This document shows positions 18,531 through 28,381 of a stretch of 64,000 nucleotides of DNA, one piece after another. The translations under genes were made by a program, and so were the position numbers. Numbering within the stretch: the stretch's first letter is position 1; the number at the start of each line of letters is the position of its first letter. Origin of the DNA: Kribbella jejuensis (lineage in GTDB: Bacteria > Actinomycetota > Actinomycetes > Propionibacteriales > Kribbellaceae); NCBI RefSeq assembly GCF_006715085.1, contig NZ_VFMM01000001.1, positions 930,001 to 994,000 of the forward strand, given 5' to 3'. Below the pieces are notes generated by a model. The model was not told where the DNA came from and did not search any database. It worked only from the letters and a program-made list of their open reading frames with translations.

Positions 18531-20819
18531 TCAGTCGCCGTTGGTGGTGCTGTGCGTAGAACCAGTTGACGGCGTGGTCTTGTTGACCTGGAGTAGGAAC
18601 TCGATGTTCGACTTGCTCTCCTTGAGCTTGCCGATCAGGAGTTCGAGTGCGGCCTGGCCGTCGAGGGCGGAGAGCACCCGGCGAAGCTTCCAGACCACCT
18701 GGGTCTCCTCCTTCGACATCAGCAGCTCCTCGCGGCGCGTACCCGAGGCGACCACGTCGATCGCCGGGAAGATCCGCCGGTCGGCGAACTCGCGGCGCAG
18801 CCGGAGCTCCATGTTGCCGGTGCCCTTGAACTCCTCGAAGATCACCTCGTCCATCTTCGAGCCGGTCTCGATCAGCGCGGTCGCGAGGATGGTCAGCGAG
18901 CCGCCGTCCTCGATGTTGCGGGCCGCACCGAAGAACCGCTTCGGCGGGTACAGCGCGGACGAGTCCACACCACCGGACAGGATCCGGCCGCTGGCCGGTG
19001 CCGCGATGTTGTACGCGCGGCCGAGCCGGGTGATCGAGTCGAGCAGTACGACGACGTCGTGCCCGAGCTCCACCAGCCGCTTGGCCCGCTCGATCGCCAG
19101 CTCCGCGACCGTGGTGTGGTCGTCGGCCGGCCGGTCGAACGTCGAGGCGATCACCTCGCCCTTGACCGTGCGCTGCATGTCGGTGACTTCTTCGGGCCGC
19201 TCGTCCACCAGCACGACCATCAGGTGTACTTCCGGGTTGTTCGTGGTGATCGCGTTGGCGAGCGCCTGCAGCACCATCGTCTTACCGGCCTTCGGCGGGG
19301 AGACGATCAGGCCGCGCTGGCCCTTGCCGATCGGGCTGACGATGTCGACGATCCGGGTGGTGAGGATGCCCGGTTCGGTCTCCAGCCGGAGCCGCTCGGT
19401 CGCGTACAGCGGGGTGAGCTTGTTGAAGTCCTGCCGCTGCTTGGCGATCTCCGGGTCCGCACCGTTCACGGTGTCGATCCGGACCAGCGGGTTGAACTTC
19501 TCCTTGCGCTCGCCCTCCTGCGGCTGCTTGACCGCACCGGTGATCGCGTCACCCTTGCGCAGGCCGTAGCGCTTCACCATCGAGAGCGCGACGTACACGT
19601 CGTTCGGGCCGGGCAGGTAGCCGCTGGTCCGGACGAACGCGTAGTTGTCGAGTACGTCGAGGATGCCGGCCGCGGGGACCAGGATGTCGTCCTCGGTGAT
19701 CGTCGGCTCGGCGTCGTACCGCTCGCCACGACCACGGCTGCGGGTGTTCTCCCGGCCGCCGTCGCGACCGTCGCGACCGCTGTCCCGGCCACCGTCGCGG
19801 CCGCTCTGGCCGTCGCGGTTCCGGTCCCGGTCGCGACCCCGGCGGCGCCGGCGACGGCCCTCGCCTTCCTCGCCCCGGTCCAGGTTCCGGTCGTTCTGGT
19901 CCTGGCGGTCCTGCCGGTCCTGCCGGTCCTGGCGGTCCGGCCGGTCCTGGCGGTCCTGACGGTTCCGCTGGTTGTCGCCGCGGGTGTCCCGGCCCTGACC
20001 GTCGCGGGACTGACCGTCGCGGCCCTGACCGTCGCGGCCCTGACCGTCGCGTCCCTGACCGTCGCGGGACTGGTTGTCACGGTTCTGGTTGTCGCGGGCC
20101 TGTTCGCGGGTGCTGTCGCGCTGACCGTCGCGGTTGTTGTCCCGGGCATTGTCGCGGTTCTGCTCGCGGTTCTGGTTGTCGCGGCTCCGGTTGCTGTTCC
20201 GGTCGCGGTTCCGGGCCTGGCTCTCACCACGGTCGTCGGTGCGCTCGTCGACCTGGACGGCACCGTTCTGCGCGGCCTGCTCCGGCTGCGTCTGCTTCGC
20301 CGCGGGCGCTTCGACGGCATCGTGCTGCGGAGCCGCACCGTTCTGCCGGGCGTCGTGCTGCAGGGCCGCGTCCGAGGCCGCGTTCTGGGCGGCCACGCTC
20401 GGAGCAGCTGCGTTCTGGGAAGCCGAGTTCTCGGGAGCTGCGTTCTGAGCGGCAGCGTCCTGGGGGGCCGCGTCCTTCTGCGCGGCGGCGCGGGTCCGGC
20501 GACTGCCGCCCTCGCGCTTGGCCGGCGCCTCGGCGGTCTTCGCCGGCGCCTCGACGGTCTCGTCGAGCGTCGGCTGCGTCGCCTTCGCCCGGCTACCGCC
20601 GGTAGAGCCGCCCGCGGAGGATCCCCCCTGAGCGGCCTTGATCGCCTCGATCAGCTGGCCCTTGCGCAGTGCGCCGGTGCCCTTGATGCCGAGCGTCCCG
20701 GCGAGCTGCTTGAGCTCGGGGAGCAGCATGCCCTCGAGGCCGCCGCCAGCTTTCCGGCGACGCGTGGCGGTGGTTGCCGCGGCGTCAGCTCCGCTGGAGG
20801 CTTCAACAGTTTCTGTCAC
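18531..20819 (-). CDS. rho: Transcription termination factor Rho with large disordered N-terminal insertion
   Basis: The 762-residue Rho has the N-terminal Rho-N helical domain ([25 protein letters not shown]), a long low-complexity insertion, the RNA-binding cold-shock-like domain ([22 protein letters not shown]) and the hexameric ATPase core with Walker A SPPKAGKT. The insertion (residues about 75-360) is Ala/Gln/Asn-rich in its first part, then made of RDGQG, RDNQ and RQD repeats. E. coli Rho is 419 residues, so about 340 are extra. I chose GTG 20819 (encoding [10 protein letters not shown]) because GGAAGGA precedes it. Such insertions are known in Micrococcus and mycobacterial Rho, where they bind RNA and relax substrate need. 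Confidence 0.95.
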   Translation of the reverse strand: MTETVEASSGADAAATTATRRRKAGGGLEGMLLPELKQLAGTLGIKGTGALRKGQLIEAIKAAQGGSSAGGSTGGSRAKATQPTLDETVEAPAKTAEAPAKREGGSRRTRAAAQKDAAPQDAAAQNAAPENSASQNAAAPSVAAQNAASDAALQHDARQNGAAPQHDAVEAPAAKQTQPEQAAQNGAVQVDERTDDRGESQARNRDRNSNRSRDNQNREQNRDNARDNNRDGQRDSTREQARDNQNRDNQSRDGQGRDGQGRDGQGRDGQSRDGQGRDTRGDNQRNRQDRQDRPDRQDRQDRQDRQDQNDRNLDRGEEGEGRRRRRRGRDRDRNRDGQSGRDGGRDSGRDGRDGGRENTRSRGRGERYDAEPTITEDDILVPAAGILDVLDNYAFVRTSGYLPGPNDVYVALSMVKRYGLRKGDAITGAVKQPQEGERKEKFNPLVRIDTVNGADPEIAKQRQDFNKLTPLYATERLRLETEPGILTTRIVDIVSPIGKGQRGLIVSPPKAGKTMVLQALANAITTNNPEVHLMVVLVDERPEEVTDMQRTVKGEVIASTFDRPADDHTTVAELAIERAKRLVELGHDVVVLLDSITRLGRAYNIAAPASGRILSGGVDSSALYPPKRFFGAARNIEDGGSLTILATALIETGSKMDEVIFEEFKGTGNMELRLRREFADRRIFPAIDVVASGTRREELLMSKEETQVVWKLRRVLSALDGQAALELLIGKLKESKSNIEFLLQVNKTTPSTGSTHSTTNGD
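19890..20080 (-). repeat. 9-bp and 15-bp coding tandem repeats inside rho
   Basis: Five or six 15-base units (consensus GGCCCTGACCGTCGC on the plus strand) at about 19991-20080 encode [10 protein letters not shown], and 9-base units at about 19900-19970 encode RQD/DRQ. Both keep the reading frame. The arrays lie in the disordered insertion of Rho. Confidence 0.8.
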
Positions 20820-21146
20820 GTGAGGTCCTTCCCACACGGATCGTCGAGGGCCTGCACGGCCCATCGACCAATTTCATTCCACCCACGGCCACACAACGGG
20901 CACGCGGGGTACAAGAGGTCTCTCGCTTCGATCTGAGTCCCCCCGGACATCTCCGACGCAGGCGGCGTAAGTCACATCCACAGGAGGGTCGCCACACAAC
21001 ACAGGGTGCCGGGAGCACAGCCCGGATCGTGGCGAGAGCACGCCGATCACCTGGAGGGGATCGGGTGAGTCGAGACTAGCACCACAACGGGTCGTTCTGC
21101 CGACTCACGGGGTACAACGCGTGTCCGGGACCCCGCATTCCCCGCG
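20820..21146 (-). promoter_or_regulatory. Non-coding leader of rho
   Basis: This 327-base gap separates thrB from rho. A -10-like TAGTCT lies at 21078-21073 on the minus strand, which would give a leader of about 240 bases. The leader contains a small hairpin (CCGGG...CCCGG near 21009-21025) and a 24-codon open frame starting at ATG 20877 that ends at 20803, 17 bases inside rho and out of frame. Long leaders allow Rho to control its own transcription in other bacteria. The promoter call is weak. Confidence 0.35.
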
Positions 21147-22214
21147 TCAGCCCGCCTCCATCGACCAGACCTGTACGCCGACTGGATCGATCCCCAGCTC
21201 GTACTTCGTCCAGCCGTCCGGGGCGTCCGGCGTACTCCGGAAAAACGTGCTCTGACCTGCGCTCTTGTCGCCGTTGGTGCCGAGTACGGCGACCGTCGGG
21301 CCGGCGCCGCTGACGATCGCGGCGAGACCGCTGCCGCGCAGTTTGTGGACCAGCGCGAGGCTCTCCGGCATGGCCGGTTCGCGGTACTCCTGGTGCAGGC
21401 GATCCTCGGTCGCGGTCAGCAGCAATTCGGGCCGGCCGGTGAGGGCGGCGACGAGCAGCGCGGCCTTTCCGGCGTTGGCGGCGGCGTCGGTGTGGGAAAC
21501 AACGCCCGGCAGCAGCCCGCGCGCCTCCTTGGTCAGCACGCGGTTGTCCGGTACGTACGCGACAACAGCAGTTCCCGCCGCCGGTTCGAGCTTTACCGCG
21601 CGGCCGCGCTCTTCAAATGACGGAGCGCCTTCGGTCCAAGCGATAGTGAACGCTCCGAGTGCTGCCGCTGCAACGTTGTCGGGGTGCCCTTCGATCTCGT
21701 TCGCCAGTACGACGAGACGCTCGCGATCGAGCTGCTCGCCGGCCAGCGCGTACGCCGCCGCGAGCCCGCCGACGATCGCGGCCGACGAGGAGCCGAGCCC
21801 GCGTCCGTGCGGAATCCGGTTCTCACACCGCAACGTGAATCCCGGCACCGGAGCACCCAGCGCCTCCAGGCCCGCCCGGATCGACCGCACCACCAGGTGC
21901 GACTCGTCCAGCGGCACTTCGCCCTCGCCACACCCGCTGACCTGCACAGTCACCCCGGATCCACCCGGGGTGACCACCAGATCGTCGTACAAACTGAGCG
22001 CCAGCCCGAACGCATCGAACCCAGGCCCGAGATTGGCACTCGTAGCCGGCACCCGCACCCGCACCTGGTCACACGCCCGTCGGGCACCCGCGTGCTGCGG
22101 CTGCGCCGCACGCTCGTCCGCCGCACGCCCCGGCGACCCAGCGGACCCGACGACCGTGCGTTCCGACGTGTCGCCACCGTGCTGGGCGGGCGCGGTCACC
22201 TCTTCTCCCATCAC
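21147..22214 (-). CDS. thrB: Homoserine kinase
   Basis: This GHMP-family kinase phosphorylates homoserine in threonine synthesis. The GHMP ATP-binding motif GRGLGSSSAAIVGG is intact, and the conserved start VRVPATSANLGPGFDAFG appears only at about residue 52. The first 50 residues (rich in Ala, Gly, Arg and Ser) are not part of the family and make the 355-residue protein unusually long; a start inside this region cannot be excluded. Upstream GTG 22214 and ATG 22211 are adjacent starts, eight bases after thrC. It is the last gene of the argS-lysA-hom-thrC-thrB set. Confidence 0.93.
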   Translation of the reverse strand: MMGEEVTAPAQHGGDTSERTVVGSAGSPGRAADERAAQPQHAGARRACDQVRVRVPATSANLGPGFDAFGLALSLYDDLVVTPGGSGVTVQVSGCGEGEVPLDESHLVVRSIRAGLEALGAPVPGFTLRCENRIPHGRGLGSSSAAIVGGLAAAYALAGEQLDRERLVVLANEIEGHPDNVAAAALGAFTIAWTEGAPSFEERGRAVKLEPAAGTAVVAYVPDNRVLTKEARGLLPGVVSHTDAAANAGKAALLVAALTGRPELLLTATEDRLHQEYREPAMPESLALVHKLRGSGLAAIVSGAGPTVAVLGTNGDKSAGQSTFFRSTPDAPDGWTKYELGIDPVGVQVWSMEAG

Positions 22215-22222
22215 AGCCCCGC

Positions 22223-23287
22223 TCAGGCCAGACCAGCGATACGAGCGACGGCGTCGGTGTCTGCCGGGGTTACCGGGGGTTCCTCGAAGCTCACGTGGCC
22301 GAGGGCCGTGTCGATGTCCTTCAAGCCGTGGCCGGTGACGGTGACGACGACCGTGGAGCCGCCGGGAAGTTCGCCCTTGGACTTCGCCTGCAGCAGACCG
22401 GCGACGCCGGCCGCCGAAGCGGGCTCGACGAAGACACCCTCGCGGGCGGCGAGCTCACGCTGAGCGGTGAGGATCTGCTCGTCGGTGACCAGGTCGATCC
22501 GGCCGCCGGACTCGTCCCGCGCGGCCTCGGCCAGCATCCAGGACGCCGGGTTCCCGACCCGGATCGCGGTCGCCGCGGTCTCCGGCTTCTCGACGATCGC
22601 GCCCCGCACGATCGGCGCCGCACCCTCGGCCTGGAAGCCCCACATCTTCGGCTTCCGGGTCGCGAGCTTGTCCTTGGCGTACTCCTGGTATCCCTTCCAG
22701 TACGCCGCGATGTTCCCGGCGTTCCCGACCGGCAACACGTGCAGGTCCGGCGCGTCACCGAGCGCGTCACAGATCTCGAACGACGCGGTCTTCTGCCCCT
22801 CGAGCCGCACCGGGTTCACCGAGTTCACCAGCGCGACCGGGTAGTTCTTGCCGAGCTCGCGCACGATCCGCAGACAGTCGTCGAACCCGCCGTCGATCTG
22901 CACCAGCTTCGCGCCGTGCACGACCGCCTGCGCGAGCTTGCCCTTCGCGATCCGCCCGGCCGGGATCACCACCAGCGGCAGCATCCCCGCGCGGACGGCG
23001 TAGGCGGCGGCGGACGCCGAGGTGTTACCGGTCGACGCACACACGACCGCCTTGTCGCCGGCCTGCGCGGCGAGCGAGATCGCGACGGTCATCCCGCGGT
23101 CCTTGAACGAGCCGGTCGGGTTGTTGCCCTCGACCTTCAGCCACACCTCGCAGCCGGTCTGCTCGCTCAGCCACTGCGCGGCCACCAGCGGCGTCCCGCC
23201 CTCGCCGAGCGTGACCACCGGCGTGTCCGCCGAAACGGGAAGCCGGTCTCTGTACTCCTCGATCACGCCACGCCACTGGTGAACCAT
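22223..23287 (-). CDS. thrC: Threonine synthase
   Basis: The PLP-dependent enzyme of 354 residues converts O-phosphohomoserine to threonine. The PLP-binding lysine lies in [14 protein letters not shown], and the glycine-rich phosphate loop is PVGNAGN. Its N-terminus begins directly with [13 protein letters not shown], the form found in short type-II-like actinobacterial threonine synthases. It lies four bases after hom and eight bases before thrB, so the three enzymes from aspartate semialdehyde to threonine are co-transcribed. Confidence 0.97.
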   Translation of the reverse strand: MVHQWRGVIEEYRDRLPVSADTPVVTLGEGGTPLVAAQWLSEQTGCEVWLKVEGNNPTGSFKDRGMTVAISLAAQAGDKAVVCASTGNTSASAAAYAVRAGMLPLVVIPAGRIAKGKLAQAVVHGAKLVQIDGGFDDCLRIVRELGKNYPVALVNSVNPVRLEGQKTASFEICDALGDAPDLHVLPVGNAGNIAAYWKGYQEYAKDKLATRKPKMWGFQAEGAAPIVRGAIVEKPETAATAIRVGNPASWMLAEAARDESGGRIDLVTDEQILTAQRELAAREGVFVEPASAAGVAGLLQAKSKGELPGGSTVVVTVTGHGLKDIDTALGHVSFEEPPVTPADTDAVARIAGLA

Positions 23288-23291
23288 TTAG

Positions 23292-24587
23292 TTACTCGCC
23301 TTCTACCCGCATCACACTGCTGACTTCACGGACGATGTCCATGTCCCGCAAGGACTCCACGGTCGCGGACAACGCGGCGTCGGTCGCGGTGTGGGTGACC
23401 ACCACCAGTTGCGCGTCGCTGCCCCGGCCCTCCTGGCGGACGGTCTGGATCGACACGTCGTGCTCGGAGAAGGCCTGGGCCACCGCCGCCAGTACACCGG
23501 CCTTGTCGGCCACGTCCAGCGACACGTGGTAACGGGTCATCGCCGCACCCATCGGCCGCACGGCCCGCTGGGTGTACGACGACTCGCCGACCCCCGGCAC
23601 ACCCTTGAGCCGGTTGCGCGCGGCGGACACCAGATCCCCGAGGACTGCACTGGCCGTCGGGGCGCCGCCGGCACCACGACCATAGAACATCAGCCGCCCG
23701 GCCGCCTTGCTTTCCACGAAAACGGCGTTGTACGCGTCCCGGACACTGGCCAGCGGATGGGTCAGCGGGATCATCGCCGGGTACACCCGGGCGCTCACCG
23801 AGTCGGTCCGTTCGTCCAGCTCGCAGATCGCCAGCGACTTCACCACGCAGCCCATCTCCCGGGCGGAGGCGATGTCGGTCGCGGTCACCTCGGTGATGCC
23901 CTCGCGGTGCACGTCGGCGATCGACACCCGGGTGTGGAACGCCAGGCTGGCGAGCAGCGCGGCCTTGGCGGCAGCGTCGAAGCCCTCGATGTCGGCGGTC
24001 GGGTCGGCCTCGGCGTACCCGAGGGCCTGGGCCTCCTCGAGCGCCTCGTCGAAGCCGGCGCCGGTGCTGTCCATCTTGTCGAGGATGTAGTTCGTGGTGC
24101 CGTTGACGATGCCCATCACCCGGACCACGTCGTCACCGGCCAGCGACTCGCGCAGCGGCCGCAGGATCGGGATCGCCCCGGCCACCGCGGCCTCGAAGTA
24201 CAGGTCGCGCTGGTACTTCTCGGCGGCCGCGAAGAGCGTCGGGCCGTCCTCGGCGAGCAGGGCCTTGTTCGCGGTGACGACCGAGGCGCCGTGCTCGAGC
24301 GCGGTCAGGATCAGGCCGCGGGCGGGTTCGAGGCCGCCGATCACCTCGATCACCAGGTCCAGGTCGCCGCGCGACACCAGCGCCTGCGCGTCGGTCGTGA
24401 TCAGGCTCGGGTCGACCGCGATGTCGCGCTCGCGTCCGGCCCGCCGGACGGCGATGCCCGCGATCTCCAGGCGGGCGCCGACACGGGCCGCCAAATGGTC
24501 CGCCTGCTCGGTCAGGATCCGCACCACCTCGGTGCCGACCACGCCACAACCGAGCAGGCCTACCTTGAGAGGTTTTTCGTCGTTCAT
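23292..24587 (-). CDS. hom: Homoserine dehydrogenase
   Basis: The 431-residue enzyme reduces aspartate semialdehyde to homoserine. N-terminal Rossmann motif VGLLGCGVVGTEV, the catalytic region TANKALLAEDG and GYAEADPTADIEGFDAAAK are all conserved, and a C-terminal ACT domain (residues about 350-431, TRYHVSLDVADKAGVLA) gives feedback control by threonine in the family. ATG 24587 overlaps the lysA stop as ATGA, tying lysine and threonine branches of the pathway together. Confidence 0.97.
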   Translation of the reverse strand: MNDEKPLKVGLLGCGVVGTEVVRILTEQADHLAARVGARLEIAGIAVRRAGRERDIAVDPSLITTDAQALVSRGDLDLVIEVIGGLEPARGLILTALEHGASVVTANKALLAEDGPTLFAAAEKYQRDLYFEAAVAGAIPILRPLRESLAGDDVVRVMGIVNGTTNYILDKMDSTGAGFDEALEEAQALGYAEADPTADIEGFDAAAKAALLASLAFHTRVSIADVHREGITEVTATDIASAREMGCVVKSLAICELDERTDSVSARVYPAMIPLTHPLASVRDAYNAVFVESKAAGRLMFYGRGAGGAPTASAVLGDLVSAARNRLKGVPGVGESSYTQRAVRPMGAAMTRYHVSLDVADKAGVLAAVAQAFSEHDVSIQTVRQEGRGSDAQLVVVTHTATDAALSATVESLRDMDIVREVSSVMRVEGE

Positions 24588-25990
24588 TCGGCAGCACCCA
24601 TGTCCAGGAGAAGCAGGTCGTCTTCGGTCTCACGGCGTACCACGACGCGCGTTCGGCCGTCCTTGACCGCGATCACCGGTGGCCGCGGCACGTGGTTGTA
24701 GTTGCTCGCCATCGACCGGCAGTACGCGCCGGTCCCCGGTACGGCGACCAGGTCGCCGGGCCGTAGGTCGGCCGGCAGGAACTCGTCCTTGACGACGATG
24801 TCACCGGCTTCGCAGTGCTTGCCGACCACGCGGGCCAGCGTCGCCGGGGCGTCGGAGTACCGGTTCGCGAGTGTGCAGGAGTAGTCGGCGTCGTACAGCG
24901 CGGCGCGGATGTTGTCGCTCATCCCGCCGTCCACCGACACGTACGTCCGGGCCGCGCCGGCGTCCAGCTCGACCTCCTTCACGGTGCCGACCGAGTACAC
25001 CGTGCACACCGCCGGGCCGACGATCGCGCGGCCGGGCTCGATCGACACCTTCGGTACGTCGACGTCGAACGCGCGGCACTCGTGCTCGACGATCTTGCCC
25101 ATCTCGGTGGCCAGCTGCGCCGGGTCGGAGGGATCGTCCTGCGTGGTGTACGCGATGCCGAAGCCGCCGCCCAGGTCGAGCTCCGGCATGTCCACGCCGA
25201 GTTCGTCGGAAACCCTTGCGTGCAAGGCGATCACGCGCTTCGCGGCGACTTCGAACCCGGAGGAGTCGAAGATCTGCGAACCGATGTGCGAGTGCAGGCC
25301 GAGCAGCTCGAGCTCGGGCGCTTCGTTGATCCGGGCAACGGCTTCGAAGGCCGCGCCGGAGGTGATCGAGAAGCCGAACTTCTGGTCCTCGTGCGCGGTC
25401 GCGATGTACTCGTGGGTGTGCGCCTCGACGCCCGCAGTGACCCGGACCATCACCGGCGCGACCACCCCACGCTCGCCGGCCAGCTCGATCAGCCGCGTGA
25501 TCTCGTGCTGCGAGTCGACGATGATCCGGCCGACCCCGGCGTCCAGCGCGCGGGCCAGCTCGGACTCGGACTTGTTGTTGCCATGGAACCCCAGCCGCTT
25601 CGGGTCGGCACCGGCCCGCAGCGCGACCGCCAGCTCTCCCCCGCTGCAGACGTCGAGGTTCAAGCCCTCTTCCATCACCCAGCGGACGATCGTCGTACAC
25701 AGGAACGCCTTGCCGGCGTAGTACACGTCGAAGTCCTTGAATGCGTGCTTGAACGCGCGGGCCCGGGCGCGGAAGTCGTCTTCGTCCAGGACGTACGCCG
25801 GGCTGCCGTGCTCGGCGACCAGGTCGCGGACGTCGACGCCACCGACCACGAGGGCACCTTCGGCGTCCTTCTTCGCGTTCATCGACCACAGCGACGGGAC
25901 CAGCTCGTTGGGATCGCGGGGAGCGCGCAGCCAGGGCGGTGCCCGGTGGCCGATGTCGGCGTGCAGCGCGCCCGCCTCGTGCGCCCTCAC
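24584..25990 (-). CDS. lysA: Diaminopimelate decarboxylase
   Basis: The PLP-dependent enzyme of 468 residues decarboxylates meso-diaminopimelate to lysine. PLP lysine in VYYAGKAFLC, the HSHIGSQ and ELDLGGGFGIAY motifs, EPGRAIVG and the C-terminal YCRSMASNYN segment are present. The GTG start at 25990 overlaps the argS TGA (GTGA), which I prefer to an unsupported longer frame. The N-terminal 30 residues (HEAGALHADIGHRAPPWL) are typical of actinobacterial LysA. It is the first biosynthetic gene of the aspartate-family operon. Confidence 0.96.
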   Translation of the reverse strand: MRAHEAGALHADIGHRAPPWLRAPRDPNELVPSLWSMNAKKDAEGALVVGGVDVRDLVAEHGSPAYVLDEDDFRARARAFKHAFKDFDVYYAGKAFLCTTIVRWVMEEGLNLDVCSGGELAVALRAGADPKRLGFHGNNKSESELARALDAGVGRIIVDSQHEITRLIELAGERGVVAPVMVRVTAGVEAHTHEYIATAHEDQKFGFSITSGAAFEAVARINEAPELELLGLHSHIGSQIFDSSGFEVAAKRVIALHARVSDELGVDMPELDLGGGFGIAYTTQDDPSDPAQLATEMGKIVEHECRAFDVDVPKVSIEPGRAIVGPAVCTVYSVGTVKEVELDAGAARTYVSVDGGMSDNIRAALYDADYSCTLANRYSDAPATLARVVGKHCEAGDIVVKDEFLPADLRPGDLVAVPGTGAYCRSMASNYNHVPRPPVIAVKDGRTRVVVRRETEDDLLLLDMGAAE

Positions 25991-27645
25991 ATCCGCTCCG
26001 GTGCGGAGACGCCGAGCAGGTCCAGCCCGTTGGCGAGCACGGTCCGGGTCGCGGAGACCAGGGTCAGCCGAGCCTTGTGCACCGGCTCCACCTCCTCGTC
26101 GCCGCGCGGCAGCACGCGGCAGCTGTCGTAGAACTTGTGGAACGCGGACGCGGTGTCCTCGAGGTACCGGGCGATCCGGTGCGGCTCGCGCAGCTCGGCG
26201 GCGGTCGCGACGACGCGCGGGAACTCGGCGAGCGCGCGGAGCAGGTCGCCCTCGCGCTCGTGGCTCAGCAGCCCCGGGTCGAACTCGTCCAGCTTGATCC
26301 CGAGCTCGTCGGCGTTGCGCAGGATCGAGGCGAGCCGGGCGTGCGCGTACTGCACGTAGAAGACCGGGTTCTCGCTGGCCTGGCGGGTCATCTCCTCGAT
26401 GTCCAGGGTCAGCGGCGAATCGGCCGGGTAGCGGCAGAGCGTGTAGCGGAGGCCGTCGACGCCGCCCTCCTCGACCAGCTCCGCGAGCGTGACGATCGTT
26501 CCGGCCCGCTTGGACAGCCGCATCTCCTCGCCGCCCTTGAGGATCTTCACCAGCTGGCCGATCAGGATCTCGATGTTGTGCTCGGGGTCGTCGCCGGCGC
26601 AGGCCGCGATCGCCTTCAGCCGGTTCACGTAGCCGTGGTGGTCGGCGCCGAGCAGATAGATACAGGTCTCGAACCCGCGCTCGCGCTTGTTCACGTAGTA
26701 CGCCGCGTCGGAAGCGAAGTACGTCGGCTCGCCGTTCGACCGGATCAGCACCCGGTCCTTGTCGTCGGTGAAGTCGGTCGTCCGCATCCACAGCGCGTCG
26801 TCGGCCTCGTACAGGTGACCCTGGTCACGGAGCTTCTGGATCGCGTGCGGTACGCCGTCCTGCTCGTGCAGGCTGCGCTCGGAGAACCAGACGTCGAACT
26901 TCGTCCGGAAGTGCTCGAGCTGCTCCTGCTGCTCCTTGAGCTGGCGCTCGTACCCCGCCTCGCGGAACGCGACCAGCTGCTCGTCCTCCGGCAGCGTAAG
27001 GATGTCCGGGATCTCGGCGACGATCCGCTGGGCGAGCTCCAGGATGTACTCGCCGTGGTAGCCGTCCTCGGGGATCTTGTGCCCGTGCGCGGCCGCCCGC
27101 AGGCTCTCGCCGAACTTGTCCATCTGGTTGCCGCGGTCGTTGATGTAGAACTCGCGGGACACACTCGCCCCGGCCGCGGTCAGCACCCGGGCCAGCGCGT
27201 CGCCGACGGCGGCCCAGCGGGTATGACCCAGGTGCAGCGGACCGGTCGGGTTCGCCGAGATGAACTCGAGGTTGATCGTCCGGCCCTGCAGGCTGTCGCT
27301 GGTGCCGTACTTCTCGCCGGCCTCCAGGATCGACTGCGCGACCTTGCCCTGGGCATCGGCCGCGACCCGGAGGTTGATGAAGCCGGGGCCGGCGATCTCG
27401 ACGGCGGTGATCGCCTCGTCGTCGCGCAGCTTCGCGGCCAGCAGCTCGGCGAACTGGCGCGGGTTCAGCCCGGCGCGCTTGCCGAGCTGCATCGCGACGT
27501 TGGTGGCGTAGTCCCCGTGCTCGGGGTTCTTGGGTCGCTCGACCTTCAGCTCGCGCGGCAGCCCGCCCTCGACGGTGATGGTGCCGTCGGCGGCGAGCGC
27601 GGCCAGGGCCTGCAGGATCTTCTCAGCGAGCTGTTCCGGAGTCAC
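25987..27645 (-). CDS. argS: Arginyl-tRNA synthetase
   Basis: The class I synthetase of 552 residues charges tRNA-Arg. The HIGH signature appears as PTGPLHLGHTRW and the KMSKS counterpart as MRLSKRAGT; degenerate KMSKS is usual in ArgRS. An Arg-specific N-terminal Add1 domain (residues 1-100) and C-terminal DALR anticodon-binding domain (about 430-552) frame the catalytic core. GTG 27645 is the start. It heads the operon that continues into lysA with a 4-base overlap; this pairing is known from other actinobacteria. A tRNA-Arg(CCG) gene lies 1.7 kb upstream. Confidence 0.97.
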   Translation of the reverse strand: MTPEQLAEKILQALAALAADGTITVEGGLPRELKVERPKNPEHGDYATNVAMQLGKRAGLNPRQFAELLAAKLRDDEAITAVEIAGPGFINLRVAADAQGKVAQSILEAGEKYGTSDSLQGRTINLEFISANPTGPLHLGHTRWAAVGDALARVLTAAGASVSREFYINDRGNQMDKFGESLRAAAHGHKIPEDGYHGEYILELAQRIVAEIPDILTLPEDEQLVAFREAGYERQLKEQQEQLEHFRTKFDVWFSERSLHEQDGVPHAIQKLRDQGHLYEADDALWMRTTDFTDDKDRVLIRSNGEPTYFASDAAYYVNKRERGFETCIYLLGADHHGYVNRLKAIAACAGDDPEHNIEILIGQLVKILKGGEEMRLSKRAGTIVTLAELVEEGGVDGLRYTLCRYPADSPLTLDIEEMTRQASENPVFYVQYAHARLASILRNADELGIKLDEFDPGLLSHEREGDLLRALAEFPRVVATAAELREPHRIARYLEDTASAFHKFYDSCRVLPRGDEEVEPVHKARLTLVSATRTVLANGLDLLGVSAPERM

Positions 27646-27708
27646 CGGATCAGCCTAATGGGCTTCCGCCGAAACCCTTGACTCGCTATCCACAGCGCGG
27701 TACGACGG

Positions 27709-28122
27709 TCACTCCCACGGATTGACCAGCTCGATCCCGGTGCCGTCGAAGTCCTTGGTGTTGCGCGTCGCGAGAGTCGCGCCGGCGACCCGGCAGATCG
27801 CGGCGATCTGCGCATCGGGAAGGTCGATCGGCAGGCCCGCACGCTCGCGTCCGACCACGACCTCGGGATACAGCGAAGCAGCCGCGTTGTCGAACGGCAG
27901 GATCGCCTCCGCGAACTCGTCGAAGATCTCGTCGGCGGCAGCCTCCAGCACCGTCTTCCGCCGGCCGCTTGGCATCCGCCTGAGCCCGTACCGGATCTCG
28001 GCGACGGTGATCGCCGCTGTACACAAGCCGTTCGAGCGATGTCCGGCGTACCAGTTGACGACAGCTTCGTCCGGTCTGGCTTTCATCAGTTCAGACCCGA
28101 CATTGGTATCGAACACGATCAT
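27709..28122 (-). CDS. PIN-domain toxin, FitB/VapC type
   Basis: A 137-residue PIN-fold ribonuclease with the acidic residues Asp5 (VFDTNV), Glu of ITVAEIRYGL, Asp of DLPDAQIAAI and Asp of TRNTKDFDG, in the FitB spacing. The ATG start overlaps the antitoxin stop by one base (TGATG), the typical toxin-antitoxin coupling. FitB/VapC toxins cut RNA, often tRNA or rRNA, when the antitoxin is lost. No nearby mobile element is visible. Confidence 0.88.
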   Translation of the reverse strand: MIVFDTNVGSELMKARPDEAVVNWYAGHRSNGLCTAAITVAEIRYGLRRMPSGRRKTVLEAAADEIFDEFAEAILPFDNAAASLYPEVVVGRERAGLPIDLPDAQIAAICRVAGATLATRNTKDFDGTGIELVNPWE

Positions 28123-28364
28123 CAGTCGAAGTCCACGACCCGGGGCTTGCTGTTGCGCGGAGGAATGTCCAGGTCGACACCGCCCAGCTCGGCGAATCGC
28201 TCATGGAGTCGCTGCAGGAGATTCTGCTCTTCTTCTTCCGTTCCGACAGCTTCGACGATGATGGCCCGGGCCTCCGCCTCCATCGATCGGCCGTGCCGGG
28301 CCGCCCGGACCCGCAGCCGGTGCTTCACCTTGTCATCGAGATTGCGCACTGTGATCGCCGCCAT
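28122..28364 (-). CDS. FitA-like ribbon-helix-helix antitoxin
   Basis: This 80-residue antitoxin begins MAAITVRNLDDKVKHRLRVRAARHG, the Arc/FitA ribbon-helix-helix DNA-binding motif, and ends in an acidic tail ending PPRNSKPRVVDFD, which wraps the toxin in FitAB complexes. I chose ATG 28364 since AGGAGG lies six bases upstream, while the GTG at 28373 would overlap the ribosome binding site. The complex probably represses its own operon through a site near 28382-28390. Confidence 0.87.
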   Translation of the reverse strand: MAAITVRNLDDKVKHRLRVRAARHGRSMEAEARAIIVEAVGTEEEEQNLLQRLHERFAELGGVDLDIPPRNSKPRVVDFD

Positions 28365-28381
28365 CGCCACCACCTCCTGCC

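Noticed and set aside
19890..20080. Non-coding satellite in rho
   Set aside because: The repeats keep the rho reading frame and encode the known disordered insertion.
24584..26791. A 735-codon frame joining lysA with upstream sequence
   Set aside because: The upstream 267 codons are antisense-frame sequence inside argS; lysA starts at the GTG that overlaps the argS stop.
27646..27708. Promoter of argS
   Set aside because: A -10-like TAGGCT is present but no -35 element could be paired convincingly, so it was not listed.
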